Made by a program: the position numbers and the translations under genes
Notes under the pieces: generated by a model
What the model was told of the DNA's origin: nothing
What the model saw: only the letters and a program-made list of their open reading frames with translations
The model's database searches: none
Shown here: positions 15,088 to 24,218 of the stretch, in pieces
Layout: each line of letters opens with the position of its first letter
Numbering within the stretch: the first letter of the stretch is position 1
Assembly: GCF_035969385.1 (NCBI RefSeq)
Contig: NZ_JAYKKJ010000008.1
Span: forward strand, 62,001 to 126,000
From: SELP01 sp035969385
Lineage (GTDB): Bacteria > Pseudomonadota > Alphaproteobacteria > Rhodobacterales > Rhodobacteraceae
DNA: 64,000 nucleotides
Direction of reading: 5' to 3'

Positions 15088-16523
15088 CCCTTGGACTTTC
15101 CCTTGACCTTGCCCTTCACCTTGTATTCCTCGGGTATCGGCATCCGGTTGAAGGCGTCCAGCCCGGCAATCCGGTAGGCCTCGGCCAGCGTCGGGTAGTT
15201 GAAGGTGTTTTCGACGAAGTAATCCACCGTCCCCTTCAGGTTCAGCACCGCCTGCGCGATATGGATCAGCTCTGTCGCGCCCTCGCCCACGATCTGCACG
15301 CCCAGAAGGCGGCGGGTCTTGAGGCTGACCAGCATCTTCACGAACCCATGTTCCAGCCCCATGATATGCCCGCGCGAGGTTTCGCGGAACCGCCCGACCC
15401 CGATTTCATAGGGGATGCCGCGTTCCTGCACCTCTTCCTCGGACATGCCGCAGGTGGAGATTTCGGGCACCGAATAGATGCCATAGGGGAACCACGGGCT
15501 TTCGGGCAGGGTCGGCGTGTCCAGTGCGTGACAGGCTGCAACCCGCCCCTGCTGGAGCGAGGTCGAGGCCAGCGACGGATGCCCGATCACATCGCCCGCG
15601 GCATAGATATGCGGCACCGAGGTCTGATAGGTTTTCCGGTCCACGCTGATCCGCCCCCGGTGGTCGGTTTCGATCCCCACCGCGTCCAGGTTCAGCTTTT
15701 GGGTCGCGCCCATCCGCCCGGCCGCAAACAGCAGCATTTCGGCCCGGACATGGCGGCCGTTTTCAAGGCTCACCTCGATATGTTCGCCCATGTCCTCGAC
15801 CTTGGCGATGGGCGATCCCAGCCGCAGGTCCAGCCCGTTTTCCCGGATCTCGTGGGTGAATTCGTCGATGGTGAACCGGTCGATGAAATCAAGGAAGCTT
15901 TCGCGCGGTTCGATCAGGGTCACCCGCACGTCCAGCGTGGCGAACATCGAGGCGTATTCCACCCCGATCACACCTGCGCCAACAACGATCAGCGACCGGG
16001 GGATTTCCCCCATCTCCAGGAATTCGTCGCTGTCCAGCACGGTCTTGCCGTTGAAGGGCACCCAATCGGGGCGGAAGGTCTTGGTCCCGGTGCAGATCAG
16101 GAACTTGTCGGCGGTCAGTCGCTGCACCTCGCCCCCGTCCACCGCAACCTCAATCTCGTTCGGGCCGGTAAAGCTGGCCACGCCGTTCAGGTCTTCGACG
16201 TGGTTGCGGTTGAACTGGTGTTCGATCACGTCAACCTCGTGATCCAGCGTCATATGCAGCCGCGCCTTGAGGTCGCCCGCGTCGATCTTGTCCTTCACCC
16301 GGTAGCTGCGCCCATAGAAAGACCGTTCCCGCCAGCCCGACAGGTTCAGCACGGTTTCGCGCAGGGTCTTGGACGGGATCGTGCCGGTGTGCACCGATAC
16401 CCCGCCGAGCCGGTCCTTGCGGTCCACCACCAGCACCCGCCGCTTCAGCTTGCCAGCCTGAATGGCGGCGGCCCGGCCCGCGGGACCGGAGCCGATGATG
16501 ATCAGGTCATAGTGGTTGGACAT
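15084..16523 (-). CDS. sthA: Soluble (Si-specific) NAD(P)+ transhydrogenase
   Basis: SthA balances NADPH and NADH by direct hydride transfer. The 479-residue flavoprotein has the FAD motif IIIGSGPAGRAAAIQAGKLK, a region GGVSVHTGTIPSKTLRE where related disulfide reductases have the redox CxxxxC pair but SthA does not, a second Rossmann motif VVGAGVIGVEYASMF and the C-terminal dimer interface GEGATELIHIAQAVL. An unusual Lys/Gly tail (KVKGKVKGKSKG) ends the protein. The gene overlaps the DUF188 gene downstream and follows fghA by three bases, giving an fghA-sthA-DUF188 operon. Confidence 0.95.
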   Translation of the reverse strand: MSNHYDLIIIGSGPAGRAAAIQAGKLKRRVLVVDRKDRLGGVSVHTGTIPSKTLRETVLNLSGWRERSFYGRSYRVKDKIDAGDLKARLHMTLDHEVDVIEHQFNRNHVEDLNGVASFTGPNEIEVAVDGGEVQRLTADKFLICTGTKTFRPDWVPFNGKTVLDSDEFLEMGEIPRSLIVVGAGVIGVEYASMFATLDVRVTLIEPRESFLDFIDRFTIDEFTHEIRENGLDLRLGSPIAKVEDMGEHIEVSLENGRHVRAEMLLFAAGRMGATQKLNLDAVGIETDHRGRISVDRKTYQTSVPHIYAAGDVIGHPSLASTSLQQGRVAACHALDTPTLPESPWFPYGIYSVPEISTCGMSEEEVQERGIPYEIGVGRFRETSRGHIMGLEHGFVKMLVSLKTRRLLGVQIVGEGATELIHIAQAVLNLKGTVDYFVENTFNYPTLAEAYRIAGLDAFNRMPIPEEYKVKGKVKGKSKG

Positions 16524-16526
16524 GGG

Positions 16527-17357
16527 TTATCCCCCGTAAAGTGCATCCGCATGAAAGGCGATGTGATCTTCCATGAAGGTCGAGACAAAGAAATAGCTGT
16601 GGTCATAGCCCTTCTGGAGCCGGATCGTCGCCTCTTGCCGTTTGGCGGCGCAGGCGGCGGCGAAAGCCTCGGTGCCCAGCTTGTCGCCGAACTGGTCGTC
16701 GGTGCCGGTGTCGATCAGGATCGGCCCGTCAAACCCCGGCCCCTGCATCAGAAGGGTCGCGTCATGCGGCCCCCATTTGCTTTCGTCGCCCCAATAGGCC
16801 GCGAATTGCTTGCGGCCCCAGTCGCTGTTGGTCGGGTTGCAGATCGGCGCAAAGGCCGACACGGACCGGAACCGCCCCGGCAGGGCCATAGCAAGGGTCA
16901 GCGCCCCGTGACCGCCCATTGAATGGCCGGTGATCGCCTGCCGGTCTTCGTCCACGGCGAAATTCGCGGTCACGATTTTCGGCAGTTCGTCGGCCACGTA
17001 GGTCCACATCTTGAAATGCGGGGCCCAGGGTTCTTCGGTCGCGTCGATATAGAACCCGGCCCCCTGCCCCAGATCATAGGCTTCGTCATCGGCCACGCCT
17101 TCGCCGCGCGGGCTGGTATCGGGAAAGACCAGCGCAATGCCATGTTCCGCCGCCCATCCCTGCGCGCCTGCCTTGACCATGGCGTTTTCATGGGTGCAGG
17201 TCAGCCCGGACAGATACCACAACACGGGCACCGGCCCGTGTTCGGCCTCTTCCGGCAGGAACAGGCCAAAGGTCATGTCGGTCCCGGTCGCGCTGGAGGC
17301 ATGGGAATAGACCCCCTGCACCCCGCCAAAGCACCGGTTTTCGGAAATCGTTTTCAT
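16527..17357 (-). CDS. fghA: S-formylglutathione hydrolase
   Basis: FghA hydrolyses S-formylglutathione to formate and glutathione, the second step of glutathione-dependent formaldehyde oxidation; methylotrophic by-products and demethylation reactions are common formaldehyde sources in marine bacteria. The 276-residue esterase-D-type protein shows WYLSGLTCTHENAMVKAG, DTSPRGEGV, the nucleophile GHSMGGHGAL, the acid in IDTGTDDQF and histidine in GYDHSYFFVSTFMEDH. GGGAGACGACC precedes the ATG. It is followed by sthA after three bases. Confidence 0.95.
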   Translation of the reverse strand: MKTISENRCFGGVQGVYSHASSATGTDMTFGLFLPEEAEHGPVPVLWYLSGLTCTHENAMVKAGAQGWAAEHGIALVFPDTSPRGEGVADDEAYDLGQGAGFYIDATEEPWAPHFKMWTYVADELPKIVTANFAVDEDRQAITGHSMGGHGALTLAMALPGRFRSVSAFAPICNPTNSDWGRKQFAAYWGDESKWGPHDATLLMQGPGFDGPILIDTGTDDQFGDKLGTEAFAAACAAKRQEATIRLQKGYDHSYFFVSTFMEDHIAFHADALYGG

Positions 17358-17390
17358 GGTCGTCTCCCAAGGTTGGAGGTTTGCGCCAGC

Positions 17391-18326
17391 CTAGCCCATG
17401 AACGGCTGGACCCAGGCGATCACAGCCGACACTGTAAGGACGCTGAGCGCCGTCGAAATGAGGATCGAGGCGGACACCCGCTGCGGTGCCACGCCATAAT
17501 GCTGCGCAAGAATATAGACATTGCCGGCGACCGGCAGGGCCGCGGCCGAAATCATCACGCCGGCGGCGTAGGCATCCACGTCGAACAGGACCAGCGCGGC
17601 AACGGCCACCGCCGCCGGATGCAGCACCAGCTTGGATACCGACAGCCAGCCCGCCACGGCCAGCCGCTCAGCCGATTTGGACGCCAGCGAGGCCCCGATG
17701 GCAAACAACGCGCCCGGCGTCGCCGCCGCGCCAAGGATGGTCAGGAAATCATTCACCGGCGCGGGAATTTTCGCCCCCGAGGCCGAAACCGACAGCCCGA
17801 CGACGATCGAGACGATCATCGGGTTCTTCAGCAGGCCCAGTCCCACTGTCTTCAGAACCGCCGGGCTGACCCGCCCGTCGCGCGATCCGGTGATCAGGAT
17901 CACGATCAGCGAGGAGAATACGATCAGGTCAACCGCAAGGACCAGCATGATCGGGCCAATAGCATTCTGCCCCAAAAGCAGCACCAGCATAGGGATGCCA
18001 AGAAAGCCGACATTGCCGATCACGGCGCATTGCGCCTCGACCGCCGCTTCCTCGATCCCGCGCTTGCGGATCAGGGCCACGGCGGTTGCGACAAGGTAGA
18101 TGGCCAGCGTCCCGGTCAGGTAGGCCCCGACGAAGGGCCAATCTAGAATTTCGGACAGTGACAGGTTGGCCGAGAATTTCAGCAGCATCGCCGACAGGGC
18201 GAAATAGAAGACAAAGCGCGTCAGATAGGCCGTCGCCTCGGGCGTAAAGAACCCGGTGCGGCCCGCGCCAAAGCCCAACGCGATCAGGGCGAAAAAGGGA
18301 AGGGTCTGAAGAAGGATATCCCACAT
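17391..18326 (-). CDS. AEC-family (auxin-efflux-carrier-like) transporter
   Basis: The 311-residue protein begins MWDILLQTLPFFALIALGFG and has ten hydrophobic segments in two halves, each with the AEC pattern; conserved parts include VGFLGIPMLVLLLGQNAI and LLKNPMIVSIVVGL. Bacterial AEC proteins (MdcF-like) carry malonate, malate or other organic acids. A longer start at 18356 adds only ten residues without a ribosome-binding site. The gene is transcribed toward fghA but separated by 33 bases. Confidence 0.87.
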   Translation of the reverse strand: MWDILLQTLPFFALIALGFGAGRTGFFTPEATAYLTRFVFYFALSAMLLKFSANLSLSEILDWPFVGAYLTGTLAIYLVATAVALIRKRGIEEAAVEAQCAVIGNVGFLGIPMLVLLLGQNAIGPIMLVLAVDLIVFSSLIVILITGSRDGRVSPAVLKTVGLGLLKNPMIVSIVVGLSVSASGAKIPAPVNDFLTILGAAATPGALFAIGASLASKSAERLAVAGWLSVSKLVLHPAAVAVAALVLFDVDAYAAGVMISAAALPVAGNVYILAQHYGVAPQRVSASILISTALSVLTVSAVIAWVQPFMG

Positions 18327-18418
18327 GGGCAGGGGCGTAGCATGGGGCGCGGGCATTGGGAACGGGACAATTGCGGAAAGACTTCCGCACGATGCCCTGC
18401 GAACGATGAACTGAGGGC

Positions 18419-18558
18419 TGCGCCTGCCTGGGTAGGCGCATTGGCCGTCGGGTGAAATCTGCCGTCCATCCGAATAGACTGCTACGTTTCAATTTTCCAA
18501 AACGTCGATTGCGCCTGCCGGGGGGCAGGCAGGCGCAGCCCGGCGGTGCCCGCCGGGC
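18419..18558. repeat. Three hairpins with a shared TGCGCCTGCC repeat in an intergenic gap
   Basis: The gap 18327-18648 has no reading frame of note. It contains TGCGCCT...AGGCGCA (18419-18440), GCGCCTGCC...GGCAGGCGC (18511-18536) and GCCCGGCGG-TGC-CCGCCGGGC (18538-18558). TGCGCCTGCC occurs directly repeated at 18419 and 18510. The last two stems follow the minus-strand hydrolase gene and may terminate it. Confidence 0.55.
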
Positions 18559-18648
18559 AAGACCTAGGAACGATTTGGGCTTTCTTCAGATATCCTGCGG
18601 GTAGTGTCGCCAGACGTTCAGACGCATCATTGCACGCCTCGGTCCCAT

Positions 18649-19536
18649 CTACATCTCCATCACTGCCAGCACCGCCTCGGCAAAGGCCTCTGGCGCTTCC
18701 TGCGGTGGGTTGTGGCTCACCCCGTCCAGAACGCGCCGGTCATAAGGCCCTGTGAATTGCGGGCGGGCCGCGTCCGCCTGTGTCGGCGGATCGACCCCGT
18801 CGCTGGCCCCTTGCAGGATGATGGTCGGCACCGTGATTTTCGGCTGGGCGGCCAGTTGCGCCTCGATCCCGTCATAGGTCGGATCGCCCGCGGCCCCGCC
18901 GAACCGGTGTCGGTAGGAATGCACCACCACATCGACGAAATCGGGATTGTCAAAAGATGGGGCGGTCGCGGACCATGTGGCATCGTCGAACCGCCAATCG
19001 GGCGACCAGAGTTTCCAGATGTGCCGAAACAGGTCTTCACGGTTGTCGGTCAGGGCGGCGCGCCCCCGGTCCGTGTGGAAGTAGTATTGATACCAGTAGC
19101 GTTCTTCCTCTGCTGCCGGGGCCGGATGGGCAGCGGCAGGAATGTTCTGGATGTTGTAGCCCTGCCCGCAACTGACCAGCCCGCGCACCCGGTCAGGCCA
19201 AAGCGCGGCAACGATACAGGCAGCACGCCCGCCCCAGTCATAGCCCGCCAGTGCGGCGGTGGGGATGTCCAGCGCATCCATGAAGGCGAGAAGATCAGCG
19301 CCCACCGCCCCCTGCTGGCCGGACCGCATGGTATCGGGCGACAGGAAGCGGGTCGGGCCATAGCCCCGTAGCCAAGGCACGATGCAGCGAACCCCACGCG
19401 CCGACAGCAGGGCGGTCACGTCATCGTAGCAATGCACGTCATAGGGAAACCCGTGCAGCAGGATCACCGTTGGCCCATCGGCTGGCCCGGTTTCCAGATA
19501 GGCAACCTCCAGAACCCCAGCGGTGACCGTTTTCAA
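18649..19536 (-). CDS. Alpha/beta hydrolase, epoxide-hydrolase / dehalogenase-like
   Basis: The 295-residue protein has the HGFP oxyanion motif (VILLHGFPYDVHCYDD) and an aspartate nucleophile elbow AGYDWGGRAAC, which places it with epoxide hydrolases and haloalkane dehalogenases rather than serine esterases. A cap region rich in aromatic residues (YWYQYYFHTDRG) follows, and the histidine is in DGVSHNPPQEAP. The start is TTG at 19536, ten bases after GAGGA; no ATG fits. The hairpin at 19566-19589 separates it from proS upstream. Confidence 0.85.
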   Translation of the reverse strand: MKTVTAGVLEVAYLETGPADGPTVILLHGFPYDVHCYDDVTALLSARGVRCIVPWLRGYGPTRFLSPDTMRSGQQGAVGADLLAFMDALDIPTAALAGYDWGGRAACIVAALWPDRVRGLVSCGQGYNIQNIPAAAHPAPAAEEERYWYQYYFHTDRGRAALTDNREDLFRHIWKLWSPDWRFDDATWSATAPSFDNPDFVDVVVHSYRHRFGGAAGDPTYDGIEAQLAAQPKITVPTIILQGASDGVDPPTQADAARPQFTGPYDRRVLDGVSHNPPQEAPEAFAEAVLAVMEM

Positions 19537-19565
19537 CGCGCCAATTTCCTCGCCTGAAACGAACT

Positions 19566-19589
19566 GGGGCGGACCTTTCGGCCCGCCCC
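19566..19589 (-). terminator. Hairpin between proS and the downstream hydrolase gene
   Basis: GGGGCGGACC-TTTC-GGCCCGCCCC forms a 10-bp stem with one G-U, seven bases after the proS stop on the minus strand. There is no long T-run after it, so termination may be partial. Confidence 0.55.
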
Positions 19590-19596
19590 TTGTCCT

Positions 19597-20940
19597 TTAG
19601 CCCTGCGCCAGACCGTAGATGGCGGCGATCTTGGCGATTGCCTGTTCGGGCGGCAGTTCCTCGCTCTCGCCGGTGCGGCGGCTGGTCAGTTCGACGACGC
19701 CGTTCTTCAGCCCGCGCGGGCCGACGGTGATCCGCCACGGCAGGCCGATCAGGTCCATGCTGGCGAATTTGCCCCCGGCCCGTTCGTTGCGGTCGTCATA
19801 AAGCGGCTCAAGCCCCAGCGCGGTCAGGCTGTCGTAGATCGCCTCGCAGGCCGTGTCGGCCTCTTCGTCGCCCTGCTTGAGGTTCACGATACCACAATGA
19901 AAAGGCGTCACGCCTTCGGGCCAGATGATGCCCTTGTCGTCGTGGCTCGCCTCGATGATCGCGCCGATCAGGCGGCTGACACCGATCCCGTGCGATCCCA
20001 TGTGGACCGGCACCCGCTCGCCCTTGTCATTGACGACGGTGGCGCCCATCGGTTCGGAATACTTGGTCCCGAAATAGAAGATCTGACCAACTTCGATCCC
20101 GCGGGCCACGCGACGGCGGTCTTCGGGGATCTGGGTGAACAGCGCCTCGTCGTGGGTTTCGTCGGTGCGGGCGTAACGGCTGGTGAATTCCTCCAGCACG
20201 GCCTGACATTGTGCGACATCATCATAGTCGATCTGGCGGTCGCCAAATTTCAGATCGGTGATCTCGCTGTCATAGAAGACCTCGGATTCGCCGGTTTCGG
20301 CCAGCACAAGGAATTCGTGGGTATAATCGCCACCAATCGGGCCGCCATCGGCGCGCATCGGGATCGCCTGAAGGCCCATGCGTTCGTAGGTCCGCAGGTA
20401 GCTGACAAGGTGGCGGTTATAGGCGTGCAGTGCGTCTTCCTTGGTCAGGTCGAAGTTGTAGCCATCCTTCATCAGGAACTCACGGCCCCGCATCACGCCG
20501 AAGCGCGGGCGGATCTCGTCCCGGAACTTCCACTGAATGTGGTAAAGCGTCAGCGGCAGATCCTTGTAGCTTCCCACATGCGACCGGAAGATATCGGTGA
20601 TCAGCTCTTCGTTGGTCGGACCATACAGCATGTCGCGCTTGTGCCGGTCGGTGATGCGCAGCATCTCTTCGCCGTAGTCGTCATAGCGGCCGCTTTCGCG
20701 CCATAGGTCGGCCGATTGCAGGGTCGGCATCAGCATGGGAATGTGGCCCGCGCGGACCTGTTCCTCGTGCACGATGTTTTCCAGCTTGCGCAGGACCTTG
20801 AAGCCCAGCGGAAGCCAGGAATAAATCCCGGCGCTGGCCTGTTTGATCATGCCCGCGCGCAGCATGTAGCGGTGCGACACGATCTGGGCTTCGGCGGGGT
20901 TCTCCTTGAGAACGGGAAGGAAGTAGCGGCTAAGGCGCAT
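19597..20940 (-). CDS. proS: Prolyl-tRNA synthetase (short, alphaproteobacterial type)
   Basis: ProS charges tRNA-Pro. The 447-residue product starts MRLSRYFLPVLKENPAEAQI and lacks the long editing insertion of the E. coli enzyme, as is typical of alphaproteobacteria. Class II motifs are visible: the motif 2 region LTLYHIQWKFRDEIRPRFGVMRGREFLMKD and motif 3 with GSHGIGVSRLIGAIIE. The C-terminal anticodon-binding domain has YDDRNERAGGKFASMDLIG. The upstream in-frame extension to 21042 is excluded because it lacks homology-like sequence and the ATG at 20940 has CGGAG upstream. Confidence 0.96.
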   Translation of the reverse strand: MRLSRYFLPVLKENPAEAQIVSHRYMLRAGMIKQASAGIYSWLPLGFKVLRKLENIVHEEQVRAGHIPMLMPTLQSADLWRESGRYDDYGEEMLRITDRHKRDMLYGPTNEELITDIFRSHVGSYKDLPLTLYHIQWKFRDEIRPRFGVMRGREFLMKDGYNFDLTKEDALHAYNRHLVSYLRTYERMGLQAIPMRADGGPIGGDYTHEFLVLAETGESEVFYDSEITDLKFGDRQIDYDDVAQCQAVLEEFTSRYARTDETHDEALFTQIPEDRRRVARGIEVGQIFYFGTKYSEPMGATVVNDKGERVPVHMGSHGIGVSRLIGAIIEASHDDKGIIWPEGVTPFHCGIVNLKQGDEEADTACEAIYDSLTALGLEPLYDDRNERAGGKFASMDLIGLPWRITVGPRGLKNGVVELTSRRTGESEELPPEQAIAKIAAIYGLAQG

Positions 20941-20997
20941 TTGGGACTCCGGGCGGCGGAAATTACTGTCGCTTTCGGGTTTAGACGTGCGCCCGCG

Positions 20998-21033
20998 CAA
21001 AAGGCAAGGGCCGCCCGCATGTGCAGGCGGCCC
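20998..21033 (-). terminator. Intrinsic terminator for the small membrane-protein gene
   Basis: On the minus strand GGGCCGCC-N10-GGCGGCCC (21008-21033) is followed by TTGCCTTTTGC, about 20 bases past the stop of the gene at 21053. Confidence 0.6.
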
Positions 21034-21052
21034 CCTGTTCAAAACGGCGGGG

Positions 21053-21433
21053 TCAGGCGGCCCGGCCGATCCCGTGCCGGAACACGGTATAGAGGAACAC
21101 CAGCATAGACCCGATGGTCAGGAACGACCCGATCACCACCGGCATTTCGCTGCGTTCGGTCAGAACCATCACGATCCCGATCACCATCAGGACCACCCCC
21201 AACAGCGCCAGCGCGTAGTGAATTTTCGGCAAGACCCCCTGCGCGGCCTGCGGTGTCACTGCATAGTAAAGGCCGAACAGCCCCATCGTCGCCCAGCCGA
21301 CGAGGTTCAGGTGGGCATGTGCCCCGTAAAGCGAATGATCCTGCGACGCGGACATCTGGATGCCCCAGCCCATCCCGATGGTCACGCACAGAACAGCGGT
21401 CAGAAAAAACAGAATTGCGATACCCTTCATCAT
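21053..21433 (-). CDS. Small four-helix membrane protein, 126 aa
   Basis: Four hydrophobic segments are visible: IAILFFLTAVLCVTIGMGWG, NLVGWATMGLFGLYYAV, IHYALALLGVVLMVIGIVMVL and PVVIGSFLTIGSMLVFLYTVF. Between the first two is HSLYGAHAHLNLVGW, a histidine pattern like haem-ligand regions of haem-copper oxidase subunit I and related proteins. That suggests, without proving, a haem- or metal-linked membrane protein. The start is chosen at the second ATG cluster behind GGGGACA. It stands alone between proS and the cupin gene. Confidence 0.7.
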   Translation of the reverse strand: MMKGIAILFFLTAVLCVTIGMGWGIQMSASQDHSLYGAHAHLNLVGWATMGLFGLYYAVTPQAAQGVLPKIHYALALLGVVLMVIGIVMVLTERSEMPVVIGSFLTIGSMLVFLYTVFRHGIGRAA

Positions 21434-21500
21434 TGTCCCCATTGTTTGCTTTTGAATGAAAACCAGATCCACTGGCACAGATCACGCGGCGCGGCGCGGA

Positions 21501-21953
21501 TCACAACTCGGGCGAAATCGGCGGCCCGGTAAATTCAAGACTATGCCTTTTTGCCGAGTCTTGCACCTGTTCCATGTCTTCGGGAATGCGAAATTGACCT
21601 TCGGCCATTTCGGCAAAGAACCCTTCAAAGCCGCCGGGCGTCAGGATGACAAGATGGCGGCAGGGTTTGTCGCCAACGACGGTGAAGGTGTGTTCTACAC
21701 CGCGCGGTACAAAGGCGGCCTCGCCCGGGCCTTTGCGCAGACGGGTGCTGCCGACGCTGAACTCGACCTCACCCGAGAGGATGAAGAAGGCCTCGTCCTC
21801 GCCGTGGTGGATGTGCATCGGCGGACCGGATTTGGGCGGCGAAACGCTGTCGGTGATGGTCATCGCGCCCTGACTGTCGGCCAGTGTCAGCACGGTTTTG
21901 TAAAGCGTCCCGTTCCAGTCGATGGTGCCGGGGCCAAGCGGATTGTCCAGCAT
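21501..21953 (-). CDS. Cupin-domain protein
   Basis: The 150-residue single-domain cupin has the metal-binding motif GPPMHIHHGEDEAFFILSGE (two His, one Glu) and the second motif with FVPRGVEHTFTVVGDKPCRHLVI. Such proteins are dioxygenases, isomerases or small-molecule sensors. GAAAGGAACGACA precedes the ATG. It diverges from the LysR gene at 22128, which is likely its regulator. A frame extension upstream to 22358 on the same strand is a shadow of the LysR gene. Confidence 0.87.
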   Translation of the reverse strand: MLDNPLGPGTIDWNGTLYKTVLTLADSQGAMTITDSVSPPKSGPPMHIHHGEDEAFFILSGEVEFSVGSTRLRKGPGEAAFVPRGVEHTFTVVGDKPCRHLVILTPGGFEGFFAEMAEGQFRIPEDMEQVQDSAKRHSLEFTGPPISPEL

Positions 21954-22127
21954 TGTCGTTCCTTTCCTTTGGCATGCCGGGGCCGGTCGCCGAAGGGATC
22001 GGCGGGCGCGGCAGGCTTTGGTTGTCGGGATCGGGCCACCCCATCCGGACCCGATGAGTGGACTCTGGCATGTCTGATAAAATCTTTGAAACGAATTGAT
22101 TGTATAGATAATATCCACATCATCAAT

Positions 22128-23060
22128 TTGGCCTCCTTCGACCTGAACCTGCTGAAGGTGCTTGATGCGCTGCTGACGGAACATTCCACCGTCCGGGCCG
22201 CGACGCGCGTGGGCCTGTCGCAGCCAGCGGTGTCGGCCGCGCTGGGTCGATTGCGCGGGGCGTTGAACGATCCGCTGTTCGTGCGGGTCGGCGCCGGGCT
22301 GGAGCCGACAGAGTTCGCCCGCGCCCTTGCCCCGCAGTTGCAGTCGATCCTTGGCCAACTGACCGAGGCGCTGACCGTGCAGCCGTTCGACCCGGTCACG
22401 GCCGTACGCAGTTTCCGTATCTCGGGCAGCGATTTCTTTACCGAGATGCTGATGCCCGCGCTGGCGGACCGCCTGTCACGGGCCGCGCCGAGTGTGGGGG
22501 TGCAGCAAGTCGATGTTACCCCGGACGTGACCATAGACCCGCTCTTGGATCCCAGCCTCGATTTCGCGCTGGTGCCACGCTATCCCTTTCCGCCCTGGGC
22601 CGAGGATCAGATCGTCATGCGGTCCGGGTTCGTGGTGATCGCGCGCAAGGGGCATCCGCGGCTGGCGCGGGCCGGGATCGAACCGGGAGAGACGATCCCC
22701 ATCGACCTATACTGCGACCTGTCCCATGTGCTGTTTTCGCCCGAAGGCCACCGCAAGGGGCTGGGCGATGCCGCGCTGGATCGGGTGGGACGAAGCCGCC
22801 ACATCGCCATGACCCTGCCTGTGATGTCCGGGGTCTGGCGCACGGTCAGCGAAAGCGATCTGCTGGCCCTTTTGCCGCATCAACTCGCCGCACGGGTCTG
22901 CGAAAAGGCCGGGCTGGACACCTATGCCGCGCCCATGAAGGTGCCCGTCGTGGACCTGTCGCTGGTCTGGCACAAACGGTCGTCGCATTCGCCCGCCCAC
23001 CGCTGGATGCGGGGCGAAATCGCCTCGGTCCTGCGGGCAGTTGACGCGCCCGGGGGTTGA
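22128..23060 (+). CDS. LysR-family transcriptional regulator
   Basis: The 310-residue product has the LysR winged helix at the N terminus (FDLNLLKVLDALLTEHSTVR, then LSQPAVSAALGRLRGALNDPLF) and a periplasmic-binding-like effector domain from about residue 90. No ATG is available; a TTG at 22128 gives a normal LysR N terminus (MASFDLNLL), and a second TTG at 22086 would add 14 residues. The start is therefore uncertain. The gene diverges from the cupin gene, with 174 AT-rich bases between them, so the cupin is the likely target. The 3' end is followed by the perM-like gene after 48 bases. Confidence 0.88.
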   Translation: MASFDLNLLKVLDALLTEHSTVRAATRVGLSQPAVSAALGRLRGALNDPLFVRVGAGLEPTEFARALAPQLQSILGQLTEALTVQPFDPVTAVRSFRISGSDFFTEMLMPALADRLSRAAPSVGVQQVDVTPDVTIDPLLDPSLDFALVPRYPFPPWAEDQIVMRSGFVVIARKGHPRLARAGIEPGETIPIDLYCDLSHVLFSPEGHRKGLGDAALDRVGRSRHIAMTLPVMSGVWRTVSESDLLALLPHQLAARVCEKAGLDTYAAPMKVPVVDLSLVWHKRSSHSPAHRWMRGEIASVLRAVDAPGG

Positions 23061-23108
23061 AATTCGACCCATTGGGGGTGAAATGACCCAAAGCGTATCG
23101 GAGTATCC

Positions 23109-24218
23109 ATGGCCCTGCCCGTTCAAAGCCAGATCAAATACTGGAGCATCGCCACGGCGATTTTTATCGCCGCCTTGTGGTTTCTGGGCGATGTGATCCT
23201 GCCCTTCGTGCTGGGGGGCGCGATTGCCTATTGCCTTGACCCCATCGCCGACTGGTTCGAGGCAAAGGGCCTGAGCCGGGCCGCGTCGGTCGCCCTGATC
23301 ACCCTGATCGCCGCGCTGGTGTTCGTGGTGATGTTCCTTGCGGTGATCCCGACCTTGATCCAGCAGACTGCACAATTGATCAACACCGCGCCGGAACTGT
23401 TCCAGAACCTGCAAAACTGGCTGACCGAGCGGTTCCCACAGGTGCTGGACGAAGAATCAACGGTGCGTCAGCAATTGATTGCCATCGGCGAGGCGATCCA
23501 GTCCAAGGGCGGCGACCTGTTCAACGGTATCCTGTCGTCGGCCCTGTCGCTGATCAACATGCTGGTGCTGCTGGTCGTCGTGCCGGTGGTGGCCTTTTAT
23601 CTGCTTCTGGACTGGGACAACATGATCGCGAAGATCGACGATCTTCTGCCGCGCGACCATGCCCCAACGATCCGCCAGATCGCCCATGACATCGACCGCA
23701 CGTTGGCCAGTTTCATCCGGGGTCAGGGCACCGTCTGTCTGGTTCTGGGCACCTACTATGCCGTGGCGCTGATGATCGTGGGGTTGAATTTCGGCCTTGT
23801 GGTCGGGTTCATCGCCGGGCTGATCACCTTTATCCCCTATGTCGGCGCGCTGGTCGGCGGGGCGCTGGCGATCGGGCTGGCCCTGTTCCAATACTGGGGC
23901 GTGGTCCCTGTCACCGATGGCGACACGGTCAGCTATGCCACCGATTGGCTGCGGATCGGGATCGTCGCGGGGATCTTCGGGTTCGGCCAATTCCTTGAAG
24001 GCAACGTGCTGACGCCCAAGCTTGTGGGCTCGTCGGTGGGTCTGCATCCGGTCTGGCTCTTGTTTGCCTTGTCGGTCTTCGGGTCGTTGTTCGGCTTTGT
24101 CGGGATGCTGGTCGCGGTGCCGGTCGCGGCGATGCTGGGCGTCGTCGCCCGGTTCTTCATCGCCGAATACAAGAACGGCCGCCTGTACAAGGGCCTGTCG
24201 GGAAAGACCGGCGAGTGA
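23109..24218 (+). CDS. AI-2E-family (PerM-like) transporter
   Basis: The 369-residue membrane protein has the AI-2E/PerM pattern: two N-terminal hydrophobic segments (IFIAALWFLGDVILPFVLGG), a large hydrophilic loop (about residues 85-150), and a C-terminal group of helices with FGLVVGFIAGLITFIPYVGALVGG and FLEGNVLTPKLVGSSVGLHP. Family members export autoinducer-2 or act as sodium/proton antiporters or permeases. Its TGA overlaps the hda-like ATG by one base (TGATG). The perM-hda pairing is common in alphaproteobacteria. Confidence 0.9.
   Translation: MALPVQSQIKYWSIATAIFIAALWFLGDVILPFVLGGAIAYCLDPIADWFEAKGLSRAASVALITLIAALVFVVMFLAVIPTLIQQTAQLINTAPELFQNLQNWLTERFPQVLDEESTVRQQLIAIGEAIQSKGGDLFNGILSSALSLINMLVLLVVVPVVAFYLLLDWDNMIAKIDDLLPRDHAPTIRQIAHDIDRTLASFIRGQGTVCLVLGTYYAVALMIVGLNFGLVVGFIAGLITFIPYVGALVGGALAIGLALFQYWGVVPVTDGDTVSYATDWLRIGIVAGIFGFGQFLEGNVLTPKLVGSSVGLHPVWLLFALSVFGSLFGFVGMLVAVPVAAMLGVVARFFIAEYKNGRLYKGLSGKTGE

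Noticed and set aside
21456..22127. Extension of the LysR frame upstream across the cupin gene
   Set aside because: It is antisense to a convincing cupin gene; a normal LysR N terminus begins at the TTG at 22128.
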